Source: an uncultured Paracoccaceae bacterium (GTDB taxonomy: Bacteria; Pseudomonadota; Alphaproteobacteria; Rhodobacterales; Rhodobacteraceae). Taken from it: a stretch of DNA of 64,000 bases. The stretch covers positions 62,001 to 126,000 of the forward strand of contig CALLAF010000006.1 of the NCBI GenBank assembly GCA_938002605.1, in the 5' to 3' direction. Of the stretch, positions 45,251-54,900 are shown piece by piece. Under the pieces are notes generated by a model. It searched no databases. It worked only from the letters and a program-made list of their open reading frames with translations, and had not been told where the DNA came from. Numbering within the stretch: position 1 is the first letter of the stretch; every line of letters begins with the position of its first letter. Made by a program: the position numbers and the translations under genes.

Positions 45251-46074
45251 CCAATGCGCCGCGTGCCTGCGTGATCGGCAATCCGATTTCACATTCGCTG
45301 TCTCCTAAATTGCACAGCTACTGGCTTGATCGGTACGGGATCGAGGGCGCCTATATGGCGCTGGAAGTTAGTGAACAAGATTTAGAAAAAACGCTCTGTG
45401 AACTGCCCCATCAAGGGTTCGTTGGTATGAACGTCACGCTTCCTCACAAGGTTGCTGTGATGGAATATGCAGATAAAATTACGGACCGCGCGACGCTTAT
45501 CGGTGCGGCAAATACGCTGACCTTCACAGAAGACGGACGTATTTTTGCAGATAATACAGATGGTTATGGGTTCATTTCCAACTTGCAGCAGGGAGCGCCC
45601 GACTGGGACCCTAAATCTGGTCCAGCGATGATATTTGGCGCTGGGGGTGCTGCGCGCGCAATTATTGTAGCGCTAGCCGGTGCGGGTGTTCCCGAAATTA
45701 TCATCAGCAACCGAACCCGTGCCAAGGCAGAAGCACTACGCGCGGATTTCGGCGCGCGGATTCGCGTTGTTGATTGGGTACAAGCTGACACGGCTTTGGC
45801 CGACGCACATTTGCTGGTCAACACGACGTCGCTTGGAATGAAAGGCGCAGCAGATTTTAAAGTTTCTCTTGATGCGCTGCGCCCTGAAACGGTTGTGACG
45901 GATATTGTCTATAACCCACTACGCACCCCGTTTTTAAAAGCCGCCGAAGCCGTCGGGTGCACAGCAGTTGATGGTTTGGGCATGTTGTTGCATCAGGGCG
46001 TCCCCGGATTTGAACGTTGGTTTGGCCAGAGACCCGAGGTTGACGATGAAACCCGTCGGGCAGTTTTAGCGTGA
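45247..46074 (+). CDS. aroE: Shikimate dehydrogenase
   Basis: NADPH-dependent step of the shikimate pathway. The 275 residues show SHSLSP with substrate Ser16 and Ser18, TLPHK with catalytic Lys68, NTDGYGF with Asp105, and the NADP loop GAGGAARAI (131-139). Overlaps maf by 4 bases and coaE by 4 bases (GTGA). Confidence 0.97.
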   Translation: MTNAPRACVIGNPISHSLSPKLHSYWLDRYGIEGAYMALEVSEQDLEKTLCELPHQGFVGMNVTLPHKVAVMEYADKITDRATLIGAANTLTFTEDGRIFADNTDGYGFISNLQQGAPDWDPKSGPAMIFGAGGAARAIIVALAGAGVPEIIISNRTRAKAEALRADFGARIRVVDWVQADTALADAHLLVNTTSLGMKGAADFKVSLDALRPETVVTDIVYNPLRTPFLKAAEAVGCTAVDGLGMLLHQGVPGFERWFGQRPEVDDETRRAVLA

Positions 46075-46673
46075 CCCATTTATTGGGTTTGACCGGGTCC
46101 ATTGGCATGGGCAAATCCACGACGGCGCAAATGTTTCGCGATGCGGGTGTCCCTGTCTGGGATGCTGATGCAACGGTTCATGATCTTTATGCAAAAGGCG
46201 GTGCAGCCGTGGCGCCAATAGCCGGATTTTTGCCGGCGGCAATCGTTGATGATGCAGTGTCACGTGACGCGCTAAAATCCGTTCTCGCGCAAGATCCAAA
46301 AGTGCTTTTTCGATTAGAAGAGATCGTGCATCCGCTTGTTGCAGCAAACCGCAAACAGTTTATTGCAGATCACGACGACCCGCTTGTTGTGTTTGATATT
46401 CCGCTGTTGTTTGAAACTGGGGCGGATGCATGGCTCGATTCCGTTATGGTTGTGTCGGCCCCTGCGGATGTTCAAAAATCGCGGGTCTTGGCGCGCCCCG
46501 GCATGACCGAAGCGCAATTTGAAACAATCCTCGCGCGACAGATACCTGACGCTGAAAAACGTGACCGGGCCGATCACATAATTGAAACGCTGACGCTAGA
46601 CGCGACCGCCCTTGCCGTGCAAAACCTGATTGCAAAGTTAAAAGGGCAAACCGATGCGCGAGATCGTACTTGA
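46071..46673 (+). CDS. coaE: Dephospho-CoA kinase
   Basis: Last step of coenzyme A synthesis. The 200 residues start at GTG (46071), with the P-loop GSIGMGKST (9-17), DADATVHDLY and a VVFDIPLLFETG segment. It overlaps aroE by 4 bases and dnaQ by 20 bases. Confidence 0.96.
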   Translation: MTHLLGLTGSIGMGKSTTAQMFRDAGVPVWDADATVHDLYAKGGAAVAPIAGFLPAAIVDDAVSRDALKSVLAQDPKVLFRLEEIVHPLVAANRKQFIADHDDPLVVFDIPLLFETGADAWLDSVMVVSAPADVQKSRVLARPGMTEAQFETILARQIPDAEKRDRADHIIETLTLDATALAVQNLIAKLKGQTDARDRT

Positions 46674-47397
46674 TACTGAAACGACAGGGTTTGAACCTGG
46701 CGAAAAACCAGGTGACGGCGACCGTATCGTCGAAATCGGTGCGATTGAACTTATTGGTCATATGCCGACTGGTCGAACCTACCACGAATATATCAATCCA
46801 GAACGCAGAATGCCCGCCGATGCGTTTGCTATTCACGGGATTGGTCCCGATCTATTAGAACCCCCACAAGACCCCCAACCCGGCCAAGTCATCCTGCGCG
46901 ATAAACCAGTGTTCAAAGACATCGCACAAAGCTTTGTCGATTTTGTCGGCGATGCGCGGATGGTCATTCATAATGCTGCGTTTGATATGAAATTCCTGAA
47001 CGCAGAGCTGGGCTGGCTCGGTTTTCCCCTTTTGCCGATGGATCAATCGTTGGATACTTTGGCAATTGCGCGGCGCAAATTCCCCGGATCACCTGCGTCA
47101 CTTGATGCGCTTTGTCGCCGTTTTAGCATCGACAACTCATCGCGGACATTGCACGGCGCGTTGCTTGACAGTGAAATTCTGGCGGAAGTGTACCTAGAAC
47201 TGATCGGTGGCCGTCAGCCAGATTTTGCGCTTGCCTCTGATGGGCGTGCAAAAACAAATAACAATCAATCCGAAGAATGGCGCCCATCGGCGCGGCCTCA
47301 GCCTTTGGCGTCAAAGCGCACGGCAGAGGAAACCGCCGCCCATGATGCCTTTATAGACAAACTGGGCGACGATGCTTTGTGGAAAAAGCTTAGTTAA
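46654..47397 (+). CDS. dnaQ: DNA polymerase III epsilon subunit (proofreading exonuclease)
   Basis: 3'-5' exonuclease of the replicative polymerase. The 247 residues include DEDDh motif I LDTETTGFEP with Asp7 and Glu9, IHNAAFDMKFL for motif II, and HGALLDSEI carrying the His and final Asp. The C-terminal part after about 185 is the usual variable tail that binds the polymerase. The stop overlaps convergent secB by 8 bases. Its presence next to the origin is normal for this group. Confidence 0.95.
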   Translation: MREIVLDTETTGFEPGEKPGDGDRIVEIGAIELIGHMPTGRTYHEYINPERRMPADAFAIHGIGPDLLEPPQDPQPGQVILRDKPVFKDIAQSFVDFVGDARMVIHNAAFDMKFLNAELGWLGFPLLPMDQSLDTLAIARRKFPGSPASLDALCRRFSIDNSSRTLHGALLDSEILAEVYLELIGGRQPDFALASDGRAKTNNNQSEEWRPSARPQPLASKRTAEETAAHDAFIDKLGDDALWKKLS

Positions 47398-47890
47398 CTG
47401 TTTCTTTTGCTTTTTCAGCTTCGGCGCGGCGCGCCAATTCAGAACGGTAAAGTGAAACAAAATCAATTGTTTCGAGGTTCAAGGCTGGGAAACCACCGTC
47501 ACGTGTGACGTCGCTGACGATGCGGCGCACGAATGGGAACGTGATGCGTGGGCATTCGATCAGCAAGTAAGGGTGCATTTGTGCTTCTGGCACGCCTTCA
47601 ATTTGGAAAACGCCAGCGTATTCAAGCTCAAGAACAAACAGCGCCTCGCCTTTTTCTTTGGTTTTGCTTGTGATGTTCAGCTTTGTGATGACTTCGTATT
47701 GGTTGTCCGCTGAACGTTTGCGCGCATCAAGGTTTACTTGGACCTGAATTTCAGGCTGTGCGTCGCCAGAAACACCTTTTTGGGCAAGGATGTTTTCGAA
47801 AGACATATCGCGAATGTATTGCGCGATCACGCGGCTAGTGACTTGAGGGGCCTGCGCTGCGGCGGCACCGTTTTCAGGGGTATCAGACAT
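47390..47890 (-). CDS. secB: Protein-export chaperone SecB
   Basis: Keeps preproteins unfolded for SecA. The 166 residues show the SecB fold: YIRDMSFENILA, IQVQVNLDARK, EVITKLNI, and the conserved ITFPFVRRIVSDVTRDGGFPAL. It overlaps dnaQ by 8 bases. fxsA begins 58 bases upstream in the same direction. Confidence 0.95.
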   Translation of the reverse strand: MSDTPENGAAAAQAPQVTSRVIAQYIRDMSFENILAQKGVSGDAQPEIQVQVNLDARKRSADNQYEVITKLNITSKTKEKGEALFVLELEYAGVFQIEGVPEAQMHPYLLIECPRITFPFVRRIVSDVTRDGGFPALNLETIDFVSLYRSELARRAEAEKAKETVN

Positions 47891-47948
47891 TATAAACTGC
47901 TCCGGTTAAATTCTGTTGGCGTTTTCCTAACAGCCAATCTGGCAAGGC

Positions 47949-48428
47949 TCAATGCTGCGTCCAGCCAGATGGCGGATGTGTTGGCTTTTTATCTCCAGTT
48001 ACATCCTGAAAATCGCCGTCTATGACTTGATCTTGAGGGTGGTGCGGTCGCTGTTGCGTCCCACCAGTGCTAAATGTCGCGACTTTTACCTTGGAACGCC
48101 CCCAGACATAGGCCGCTTGGCGCACCTTTGGCACCAAAAGAGAAAGCCCAACAATATCTGTAAAAAAACCTGGTGTTAGCAAAAGAGCCCCAGAAAACAG
48201 GATCATCGCGCCATTGGCCAAAGATTCAGAGGGATCTTGCATCTGCGAAAACGATTGTTGCAACTTGCCAAGTTCGCGCAACCCTTGTTGGCGCACTAAG
48301 TACGACCCTACGATGGCGGTGGTCAGGACGATCAAAAGCGTCCACCAAATCCCGATTATTCCGCCAACCTGTATAAACAGTGCAATTTCGATCATGGGGA
48401 CCGCGATAAATGCGAGCAATAGCCACAT
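47949..48428 (-). CDS. fxsA: FxsA family membrane protein
   Basis: Small inner-membrane protein linked in E. coli to phage-F exclusion. The 159 residues begin MWLLLAFIAVPMIEIALF, have a conserved QQGLRELGKLQQ region, and about four membrane segments ending near residue 125; the tail is cytoplasmic and polar. It is divergent from the Tim44-like gene over 112 bases. Confidence 0.88.
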   Translation of the reverse strand: MWLLLAFIAVPMIEIALFIQVGGIIGIWWTLLIVLTTAIVGSYLVRQQGLRELGKLQQSFSQMQDPSESLANGAMILFSGALLLTPGFFTDIVGLSLLVPKVRQAAYVWGRSKVKVATFSTGGTQQRPHHPQDQVIDGDFQDVTGDKKPTHPPSGWTQH

Positions 48429-48540
48429 GGGTGGGGTGCCTTTCTAAACTTGTTCCGGGCAAGGTGGACTTGGCCCTATACAGCACCTACATAGGGTTGG
48501 ACCGGGCAGTTTTCCATGCCCCACCTTGATTGAGGCCCTG

Positions 48541-49197
48541 ATGAACTCTTTTGTTGAACTCTTGGTGCTTGCTGGCATCGCCGTTTTTTTGATCCTGCGC
48601 CTGCGTGGTGTTTTGGGCACGCGCGAAGGTTTCGAAAAACCTGTCGCACGCCAACCGCAAGAAGACCGCCGTAAAAAACCTAATCTTGAAATCGTACAAG
48701 ATGGCCCCGATTGGGATATCAACGATCACGTAGCCGAAGGAAGTGATGCCGCGATCGCGCTGGCCGCGATGAAACGCGTTGATCCATCGTTCAACGTTTC
48801 TGAATTCTTGACCGGCGCGCGTGGCGCCTATGAAATGATTTTGATGGCGTTTGAAAAAGGCGACCTGAATGAAATCAAAGCCTTCATTTCAGATGAAGTC
48901 TACGAAGCATTTGCATTTGTTGTCGAAGATCGCAAAGCCAAAGGGCTGACCGTTGATGCCACGTTCATTGGTGTAAGCGATATGTCACTGGTTGAGGCAG
49001 AATTTGACGATGCCACGAAAGAGGCAGAAATCTCAGTACGCTTTAAATCTGAAATGACTTCAGTTGTGCGCGATATTGGCGGTGATATCGTCGAAGGTAG
49101 CGATAAAGAAGTGAAGCGTCAGAAAGATACTTGGACATTCTCACATCACATGGATGCAGATGATCCAAATTGGAAGTTGGTCGCGACAGGCGAATAA
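48541..49197 (+). CDS. Tim44/TimA-like domain protein
   Basis: A 218-residue protein with one N-terminal membrane helix (about 5-24, FVELLVLAGIAVFLILRLRG) and a C-terminal Tim44-like domain (about 75-215: DPSFNVSEFLTGARGAYEMIL and FEKGDLNEIKAFISDEVYEAF). In alphaproteobacteria such proteins sit at the inner membrane; a role in envelope protein handling is assumed, not known. The ATG at 48541 has GAGG 5 bases upstream; a TTG at 48526 is in frame but less likely. It lies 14 bases before mltA. Confidence 0.85.
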   Translation: MNSFVELLVLAGIAVFLILRLRGVLGTREGFEKPVARQPQEDRRKKPNLEIVQDGPDWDINDHVAEGSDAAIALAAMKRVDPSFNVSEFLTGARGAYEMILMAFEKGDLNEIKAFISDEVYEAFAFVVEDRKAKGLTVDATFIGVSDMSLVEAEFDDATKEAEISVRFKSEMTSVVRDIGGDIVEGSDKEVKRQKDTWTFSHHMDADDPNWKLVATGE

Positions 49198-49211
49198 GGT
49201 GCAGGCAGGCT

Positions 49212-50123
49212 ATGGCCGGACTGACATATACGGAAAAATCGTTTGACGATTTAAACGGATGGGCGGCTGATGATCATCAGGCCGCCCTTGATGTTTTTCT
49301 ACATAGCAGTGCCGGATGGGCAGAAATTGCGGCTTCTGCTTCGTCGGCGCGTGTTTTCTTTGAAGAGCATTTTCAACCCGTTTTGATTGAAGATGGCGCA
49401 GCTATGGTTTTCACCGGGTACTTTGAACCTGAACTCAGCGGCTCGCGTAAAAAGACTGATCAATTTCATGTGCCGGTCTATGCGCTCCCGCAAGATCCTA
49501 CAGCATATTCACGCCGCCAAATCGACGAGCACGCGCCGCTTGCGGGACAAGGTTTAGAGATTGCATGGCTTTCTGACCCCGTTGACCTGTTCTTTTTGCA
49601 AGTGCAGGGATCGGGCCGGATTTGTTTGCCGGATGGGTCAATGATGCGCGTCGGATTTGCTGGTAAAAATGGCCGAGACTATACCTCTATCGGTAAGATA
49701 CTGATTGCCCGAGGTGTAACAAATGTGAACCCTGAGACAATTCGGACATGGGTACGCGAACACGGAACAGCGCTTTTGTGGGAAAATGAAAGTTACGTGT
49801 TTTTCCGCGAAATTACGCAAGTGCCTGCTGATCAAGGACCAATTGGGGCAATGGGAAAATCAATAACAGCTGACCGGTCGATTGCGGTCGACCCCAATTT
49901 TACGTCGCTTGGGTCACCGGTATGGATTGAACGCGATGGCATGGAACGGTTGATGGTTGCCCAAGATACAGGATCCGCGATCAAAGGAGCGCAGCGCGCA
50001 GATATATTTTTTGGCACAGGTGCAAAGGCGGGTGCAATGGCCGGACAGGTCAATGACGGGGGGCGGATGATTACCCTCATCCCACGCAAACATGCACGTA
50101 AATTGATTGGGCGGATGTCCTAA
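49212..50123 (+). CDS. mltA: MltA-domain murein transglycosylase
   Basis: Peptidoglycan-lytic enzyme family. The domain is clear: FTGYFEPELSGSR, FFLQVQGSGRI, and the active-site region AQDTGSAIKGAQRADIFFGTG with the conserved Asp. From the ATG at 49212 (with an AGGCAGG site) the protein is 303 residues and shows no signal peptide or lipobox; the in-frame extension back to TTG at 49170 does not add one. That is odd for an enzyme acting in the periplasm. The stop shares one base with the smr ATG (TAATG). Confidence 0.85.
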   Translation: MAGLTYTEKSFDDLNGWAADDHQAALDVFLHSSAGWAEIAASASSARVFFEEHFQPVLIEDGAAMVFTGYFEPELSGSRKKTDQFHVPVYALPQDPTAYSRRQIDEHAPLAGQGLEIAWLSDPVDLFFLQVQGSGRICLPDGSMMRVGFAGKNGRDYTSIGKILIARGVTNVNPETIRTWVREHGTALLWENESYVFFREITQVPADQGPIGAMGKSITADRSIAVDPNFTSLGSPVWIERDGMERLMVAQDTGSAIKGAQRADIFFGTGAKAGAMAGQVNDGGRMITLIPRKHARKLIGRMS

Positions 50124-50710
50124 TGCGTCGCCCTCGTAATCTTTCTGACGAAGAACGCGCACTTTGGGATCGGGTCGCTGAACGTGCAGTCCCGCTTGAA
50201 CCCAACGCTGCTGCGCCGGAACCCAAACCGATCAAATCAAAGCCAAAGCCACGCGATATTGGGCATACGCCGCTTCCAAATTTCAAGGTTGGCCAAAAAG
50301 CAAACGCGCACCGCCCGCATGATATATTGCCGGGTGTGACAGAGCGGTTGAACCGTGCGCCCGTGCATATGGATCATAAATCCTTTGGTAAAATGCGGCG
50401 CGGGAAATTGGTGCCAGAAGCGCGGATCGATTTGCATGGTATGACAATGAACGAAGCACACCCCGAATTGGTGGCGTTTATTTTGGGATCACATGCAGTT
50501 GGTCGGCGGCTAGTTTTGGTGATTACGGGTAAAGGCAAGGACCGCGACGACGGTGGCCCAATTCCAACGCGTCAAGGCGTGCTGCGTCACCAAGTGCCGC
50601 AATGGCTGGCGCTTCCGCCTTTAAATCATGCTATTTTGCAGGTGACGCCCGCGCATTTGAAACACGGCGGGCATGGCGCCTATTACGTTTATCTACGGCG
50701 CAGCAGGTAG
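50123..50710 (+). CDS. Smr/MutS2-domain protein
   Basis: A 195-residue protein with a C-terminal Smr domain (about 96-193): ARIDLHGMTMNEAHPEL, VLVITGKGKD and HGGHGAYYVYLRRS. Smr domains are nicking endonucleases or RNA-associated modules; the N-terminal half here is basic and Pro-rich (PEPKPIKSKPKPRD) and looks unstructured. It overlaps mltA by one base and the convergent transporter gene by 18. Confidence 0.88.
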   Translation: MRRPRNLSDEERALWDRVAERAVPLEPNAAAPEPKPIKSKPKPRDIGHTPLPNFKVGQKANAHRPHDILPGVTERLNRAPVHMDHKSFGKMRRGKLVPEARIDLHGMTMNEAHPELVAFILGSHAVGRRLVLVITGKGKDRDDGGPIPTRQGVLRHQVPQWLALPPLNHAILQVTPAHLKHGGHGAYYVYLRRSR

Positions 50711-51949
50711 CCGTAGGGTCGCCGCGCGAAGCGCTGGGATCATGGCAATCGACCCAATCACAAATGTTGCCGAATAGAAAAGCAACTGTGTTTCAAACCT
50801 GACGCCTATATCGATCAACCAACCAGACAGCCCCGGCCCAATAGCAGACCCCAACACCATGAGCGCAACCGCCGCTGATTTGATTGATCCAATGTGGGCT
50901 GTGCCGAAATATGTGCTCCAGACAGATCCGGGCAATGTCGACTGGCCACCACCCGCAAGCCCCATCAAGATCACGCCTAACGCTGACCAGGCGATTGTTG
51001 GGGCGAATGCATGCACGATGAAGGCAATAGAATAGGGCAGCAAATAAAGCGGTAATAACCGCCCGGCCCCAAATTTATCCACGGCCCAGCCAAACAAAAA
51101 CGTGGACCCCATGAAAGTGAATGTCCCCAAAGGAAAGACAGCGACAAGGTTCAGGTGCTCCCATCCTTTAATCTCAGCAAAATGGACTTGGTGGAACCAA
51201 AACGTCGTGGCGAACATTGGGAATAGCGCCATCGTTGGGGCTAGTGTCCAGAATAGCGGATGACGTAATGCCTGCGCGCGGGTCCAGTGCTTATCGTCCA
51301 TCCCGGCAGCGTTGTCTGTTTTTGCAGTTGCTTGGGGTGTGCGTTCTAGCTTTAGCAATCGCCATATCACGGGGATCATGATCAAGATGAACCCAGCAAA
51401 TCCCATCCAAATGATGCGCCATGGAAGATATGATTTAAGCCAAACACTTGAAAGTGGAAGAGCTGCCTCTGCGGTAACAAATCCAACCGTAGAAATAGCG
51501 AGCGCGCGTCCTCGCGTCGCGATGAACCAGCGCGAAATTGAGACAATGGAAATTGTACTGGTCATGCCTTGGCCAAAAAATCTGAGGCAAAATATGATGA
51601 TGAATAGCCCGATAACATGGGTGTTCAGCGCCATTGCAAGACATGAAAACGCTAAACAAGTCAGAACAACCACGCTGATGGATCGCGCCCGAAATCGGTC
51701 AGTGAGCCCACCAGCAAAGACCATAACGCCTGCCGACACCATCGTGGCGGCCATATAGATCAGCCCCCAATCCCCGTTGGATAATCCATATTCCGCACGG
51801 ATTTCTCCGGCGAAGGCTGCGATCAGAAAGGTTTGTCCAAAGCTTGATAGGAATGACAAAAGCGCCCCAACCGCGAGATAGGGCGCATTGTCACGGATAA
51901 ACCGGATATAAGGGGCGAATGATGTCATGCGCATTTGGTGATCGTGCAT
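50693..51949 (-). CDS. Major facilitator superfamily transporter
   Basis: Polytopic carrier of about 418 residues with roughly 12 membrane segments; substrate unknown. Loops such as GGLTDRFRARS between helices 2 and 3 and GWAVDKFGAGRLLP between 8 and 9 are typical MFS turns. No convincing ribosome site precedes any start; ATGs at 51949, 51934 and 51928 and a TTG at 51970 are candidates, and I choose 51949. It lies 39 bases downstream of hslU and may be cotranscribed. The 3' end overlaps smr by 18 bases. Confidence 0.82.
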   Translation of the reverse strand: MHDHQMRMTSFAPYIRFIRDNAPYLAVGALLSFLSSFGQTFLIAAFAGEIRAEYGLSNGDWGLIYMAATMVSAGVMVFAGGLTDRFRARSISVVVLTCLAFSCLAMALNTHVIGLFIIIFCLRFFGQGMTSTISIVSISRWFIATRGRALAISTVGFVTAEAALPLSSVWLKSYLPWRIIWMGFAGFILIMIPVIWRLLKLERTPQATAKTDNAAGMDDKHWTRAQALRHPLFWTLAPTMALFPMFATTFWFHQVHFAEIKGWEHLNLVAVFPLGTFTFMGSTFLFGWAVDKFGAGRLLPLYLLPYSIAFIVHAFAPTIAWSALGVILMGLAGGGQSTLPGSVWSTYFGTAHIGSIKSAAVALMVLGSAIGPGLSGWLIDIGVRFETQLLFYSATFVIGSIAMIPALRAATLRLPAAP

Positions 51950-51988
51950 CACACAAAAGGGAAGCCCCAATCGCGTGATGTCACAAAA

Positions 51989-53296
51989 TTACAAGACGTA
52001 GCGGCTGACGTCAGTTGAGCGGGAAAGCGCACCAAGGTGTTCTTCGACAAACGCCGCATCCACGGTTATTTCATCGCCGCTTCGGTCTGGCGCGTTGAAG
52101 GATAGGTCTTCGAACACACGCTCCACCACAGTGTAAAGCCGCCGTGCACCGATGTTTTCAACGGATTCATTGACTTCGGCAGCTATTTTGGCAAGCGCAG
52201 TGATCCCTTCGGGAGCGAATGTCACGGTGACTTCTTCTGTGTTCATTAGCGCGGTGTATTGCAGAGTTAGCGCGTTGTCTGTTTCGGTCAGGATGCGGAC
52301 GAAATCACCTTCGGTCAGCGCTTGCAATTCAACGCGGATCGGTAGGCGACCCTGAAGTTCAGGCAGCAGATCCGAAGGTTTGGCCACGTGGAATGCACCG
52401 GATGCGATGAATAGAATATGGTCGGTCTTGATCGGCCCGTGTTTGGTGGAAACGGTTGTGCCCTCGATCAACGGCAGTAGATCGCGCTGCACACCTTCGC
52501 GGGAAACGTCAGCGCCACGCGCATCGGACTTTGCGCAAACCTTGTCGATTTCATCCAAGAAAACGATGCCGTTTTGTTCAACCGCTTCTAGTGCGGCTTT
52601 GGTCACGGTTTCGTCGTCCAGCAGTTTGTCGGCCTCATCTGCGATCAGGGCTTCATAGCTTTCGGCGACAGTCATCTGTTTCTTAACTGTACGGCCACCG
52701 CCCATTTTTCCGAACAATTCACCAAGGTTCATCATGCCGCCCATGCCACCGGGCTGGCCGGGGATTTCAAAACCGCCCATTGGGTTGGATGTATCGGTCA
52801 GCTCAAGTTCGATCACTGTGTTATCAAGTTCGCCGGCCTTAAGTTTCCGGCGAAACATATCACGCGTGGCGTCGCGGGCGTCAGTGCCAGCAACAGCTGA
52901 AATAACGCGGTCTTCGGCGGCTTGGTGGGCTTTGGCTTTGACGTCTTCGCGCATATGTTCGCGGGTGTCCAAAATCGCCGTATCGACCAGATCACGTATA
53001 ATCTGTTCAACATCACGACCGACATAGCCAACTTCGGTGAATTTGGTGGCTTCAACTTTGATAAATGGCGCGCGGGCGAGTTTTGCTAAGCGACGGCTGA
53101 TTTCGGTTTTGCCAACGCCAGTTGGCCCAATCATCAGGATATTCTTTGGGTAAACTTCATCACGTAGATCATCGCCTAATTGCTTGCGGCGCCAACGGTT
53201 GCGCAGTGCCACAGCCACGGCGCGTTTGGCGTCGTTCTGGCCGATAATAAACCGATCAAGTTCGGATACGATTTCGCGGGGGGTCAGGTCTGTCAT
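51989..53296 (-). CDS. hslU: ATP-dependent protease ATPase subunit HslU
   Basis: Unfoldase ring of the HslUV protease. The 435 residues have [19 protein letters not shown], Walker A GPTGVGKT (57-64), the pore motif near GYVGRD, and Walker [11 protein letters not shown]. It follows the membrane gene at 53305-54372 by 8 bases. hslV is not adjacent but 1.6 kb upstream on the same strand, beyond that gene and a DM13-domain gene on the other strand. Confidence 0.96.
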   Translation of the reverse strand: MTDLTPREIVSELDRFIIGQNDAKRAVAVALRNRWRRKQLGDDLRDEVYPKNILMIGPTGVGKTEISRRLAKLARAPFIKVEATKFTEVGYVGRDVEQIIRDLVDTAILDTREHMREDVKAKAHQAAEDRVISAVAGTDARDATRDMFRRKLKAGELDNTVIELELTDTSNPMGGFEIPGQPGGMGGMMNLGELFGKMGGGRTVKKQMTVAESYEALIADEADKLLDDETVTKAALEAVEQNGIVFLDEIDKVCAKSDARGADVSREGVQRDLLPLIEGTTVSTKHGPIKTDHILFIASGAFHVAKPSDLLPELQGRLPIRVELQALTEGDFVRILTETDNALTLQYTALMNTEEVTVTFAPEGITALAKIAAEVNESVENIGARRLYTVVERVFEDLSFNAPDRSGDEITVDAAFVEEHLGALSRSTDVSRYVL

Positions 53297-53304
53297 GTCA
53301 GTCC

Positions 53305-54372
53305 TTAAGCATGAGATGGAGGTAGACGATGCAGCGGGATAAACCCGGGCATCAGTTTAAGCACACGGGCACGGATCCGTTCCCAGAACGCACCAAGCAA
53401 TAGAAGCACAATTCCCAGGATCAGAACCGTCAGGGCGGCCCCGTCCCCATCAAGGATCGTGGCGGCCAACGCAACGATATAGCCAATAGCGGCAATCAAG
53501 AATGATCGCCGATCGATGACAATGGCGACAATTGCAAAAAGCGTAAGGAATGCAAGCAGCACAAGATTTGCCCCCGATGAATCGCGGTCCAACAGTGAAA
53601 GTGCGACAGTGTTTACCAGCGCGGGCGCGGCGACAACATGCAGCCAAAACCCATTGGCGCTGCGCCGGGTGACGCGGTGCGGGTCGCTCATGTCGAATAT
53701 CATGGCGACGGCAAAGACCAGCAACCCCAAGGCCAAGGTGATCCACGCAAATGGCCCACCAGCGGACAAAAGGAAGAAATCACTGATGTCATTTACTTGC
53801 CCACCGCGGCTGGCCGCATAGACAATAGCAACGATAAACAATCCGACGGCGATCATCGCCATCGCAAAAGGCACGCGGAACCGCCACCAATAGACGAATA
53901 GCGCAAGCGTTGCGATAAACAGCGGCAAGGGCACGCTGGAATAATCATTCTGCGCGATCATAAACGGTTCGGTCATCACGGCGATGAATCCAAAGGCGGC
54001 GTTTGATGCAAACATAACTGATAGCGCGATTGCAGGGGCAACCATGCGTCGTTTGCGCACGAAATATTCAGACAGCGACCACAAAAGCCCCGCCCCAATG
54101 AGCGCAACAACTGCAGCGTATTCCTGTAAATCAACGATGCTGTCACCAAGCGCAAGCGAGACAACCCCCATCCATCCAACCGATAGGATCAGCATCCCGA
54201 TCACAATGAAGATTTCGTTGAAACCTTTGAACAGCTCAAACGGTTCATCTCCGGGATCAAGATTTTCACGCGCTCCACGTCGGCTATCAGTCAGCGTAAT
54301 GAGTCCCGCGGCCTGCTTTTCATTGATCAGTCCGCTTGCTACGGCAGCGCGAATATCATCATGTTCAATCAT
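53305..54372 (-). CDS. Multi-pass membrane protein, unknown function
   Basis: A 355-residue protein with a short cytoplasmic N terminus ([21 protein letters not shown]) and about ten hydrophobic segments thereafter. The N-terminal pattern recalls DUF2157-type proteins, but I am not sure. The start at 54372 has AAAGGA 6 bases upstream; the ATG two codons earlier and a longer frame to 54423 are less likely. It precedes hslU by 8 bases, so the two are probably cotranscribed. Role unknown. Confidence 0.75.
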   Translation of the reverse strand: MIEHDDIRAAVASGLINEKQAAGLITLTDSRRGARENLDPGDEPFELFKGFNEIFIVIGMLILSVGWMGVVSLALGDSIVDLQEYAAVVALIGAGLLWSLSEYFVRKRRMVAPAIALSVMFASNAAFGFIAVMTEPFMIAQNDYSSVPLPLFIATLALFVYWWRFRVPFAMAMIAVGLFIVAIVYAASRGGQVNDISDFFLLSAGGPFAWITLALGLLVFAVAMIFDMSDPHRVTRRSANGFWLHVVAAPALVNTVALSLLDRDSSGANLVLLAFLTLFAIVAIVIDRRSFLIAAIGYIVALAATILDGDGAALTVLILGIVLLLLGAFWERIRARVLKLMPGFIPLHRLPPSHA

Positions 54373-54534
54373 CGGCATTCCTTTGGTTGGGCCATACCTA
54401 AGCGTTGTGATGGATAACGCCAAGTGTGCCGCGTTTCTTTTGCTGTAAATTGCAAAGCTTCACAAACGCGTGGGGGTGATTGTTTGAAAATCAGCCCACT
54501 GTAGGATCAACCAAATATGAAGGGGAGAGTTTAA

Positions 54535-54900
54535 ATGAACAGACGTAACTTTATCGCCGTTTTACTTGGAACTGCCGCCGCGCCTGCCTTTGCGGGTGGT
54601 CATGGCCGTTTGGGCACATGGGAAGGGATAAACGGGCACACGGTCACCGGTACAGCCGAGATTGCGGGTAGCTCCGTGAATCTTCTGTCTGATTTTGTCT
54701 TTGATGGCGCGCCAGATCCTAAAATCGCACTAGGCAAGGATGGTGTATATGATCCAGCCACAATCATGGGGCCACTCGAAAACTTTGAAGGCGCATCTCA
54801 GTTTACTGCCCCCGAGGGGATCGATACTTCTGACTACAACGAAGTCTGGGTTTGGTGCGAAGAATTCAGCGTCGGCTTAGCAATCGCGCCGATCGGTTAA
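54535..54900 (+). CDS. DM13-domain exported protein
   Basis: A 121-residue protein with an N-terminal signal ([20 protein letters not shown]) and a DM13 domain: [27 protein letters not shown] and [20 protein letters not shown]13 domains are suspected redox or electron-transfer modules; the conserved Cys is present in WCEEF. A good AGGGGAG site lies 7 bases before the ATG. It converges on hslV and its stop interlocks with it (TTAA, 4 bases). Confidence 0.8.
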   Translation: MNRRNFIAVLLGTAAAPAFAGGHGRLGTWEGINGHTVTGTAEIAGSSVNLLSDFVFDGAPDPKIALGKDGVYDPATIMGPLENFEGASQFTAPEGIDTSDYNEVWVWCEEFSVGLAIAPIG

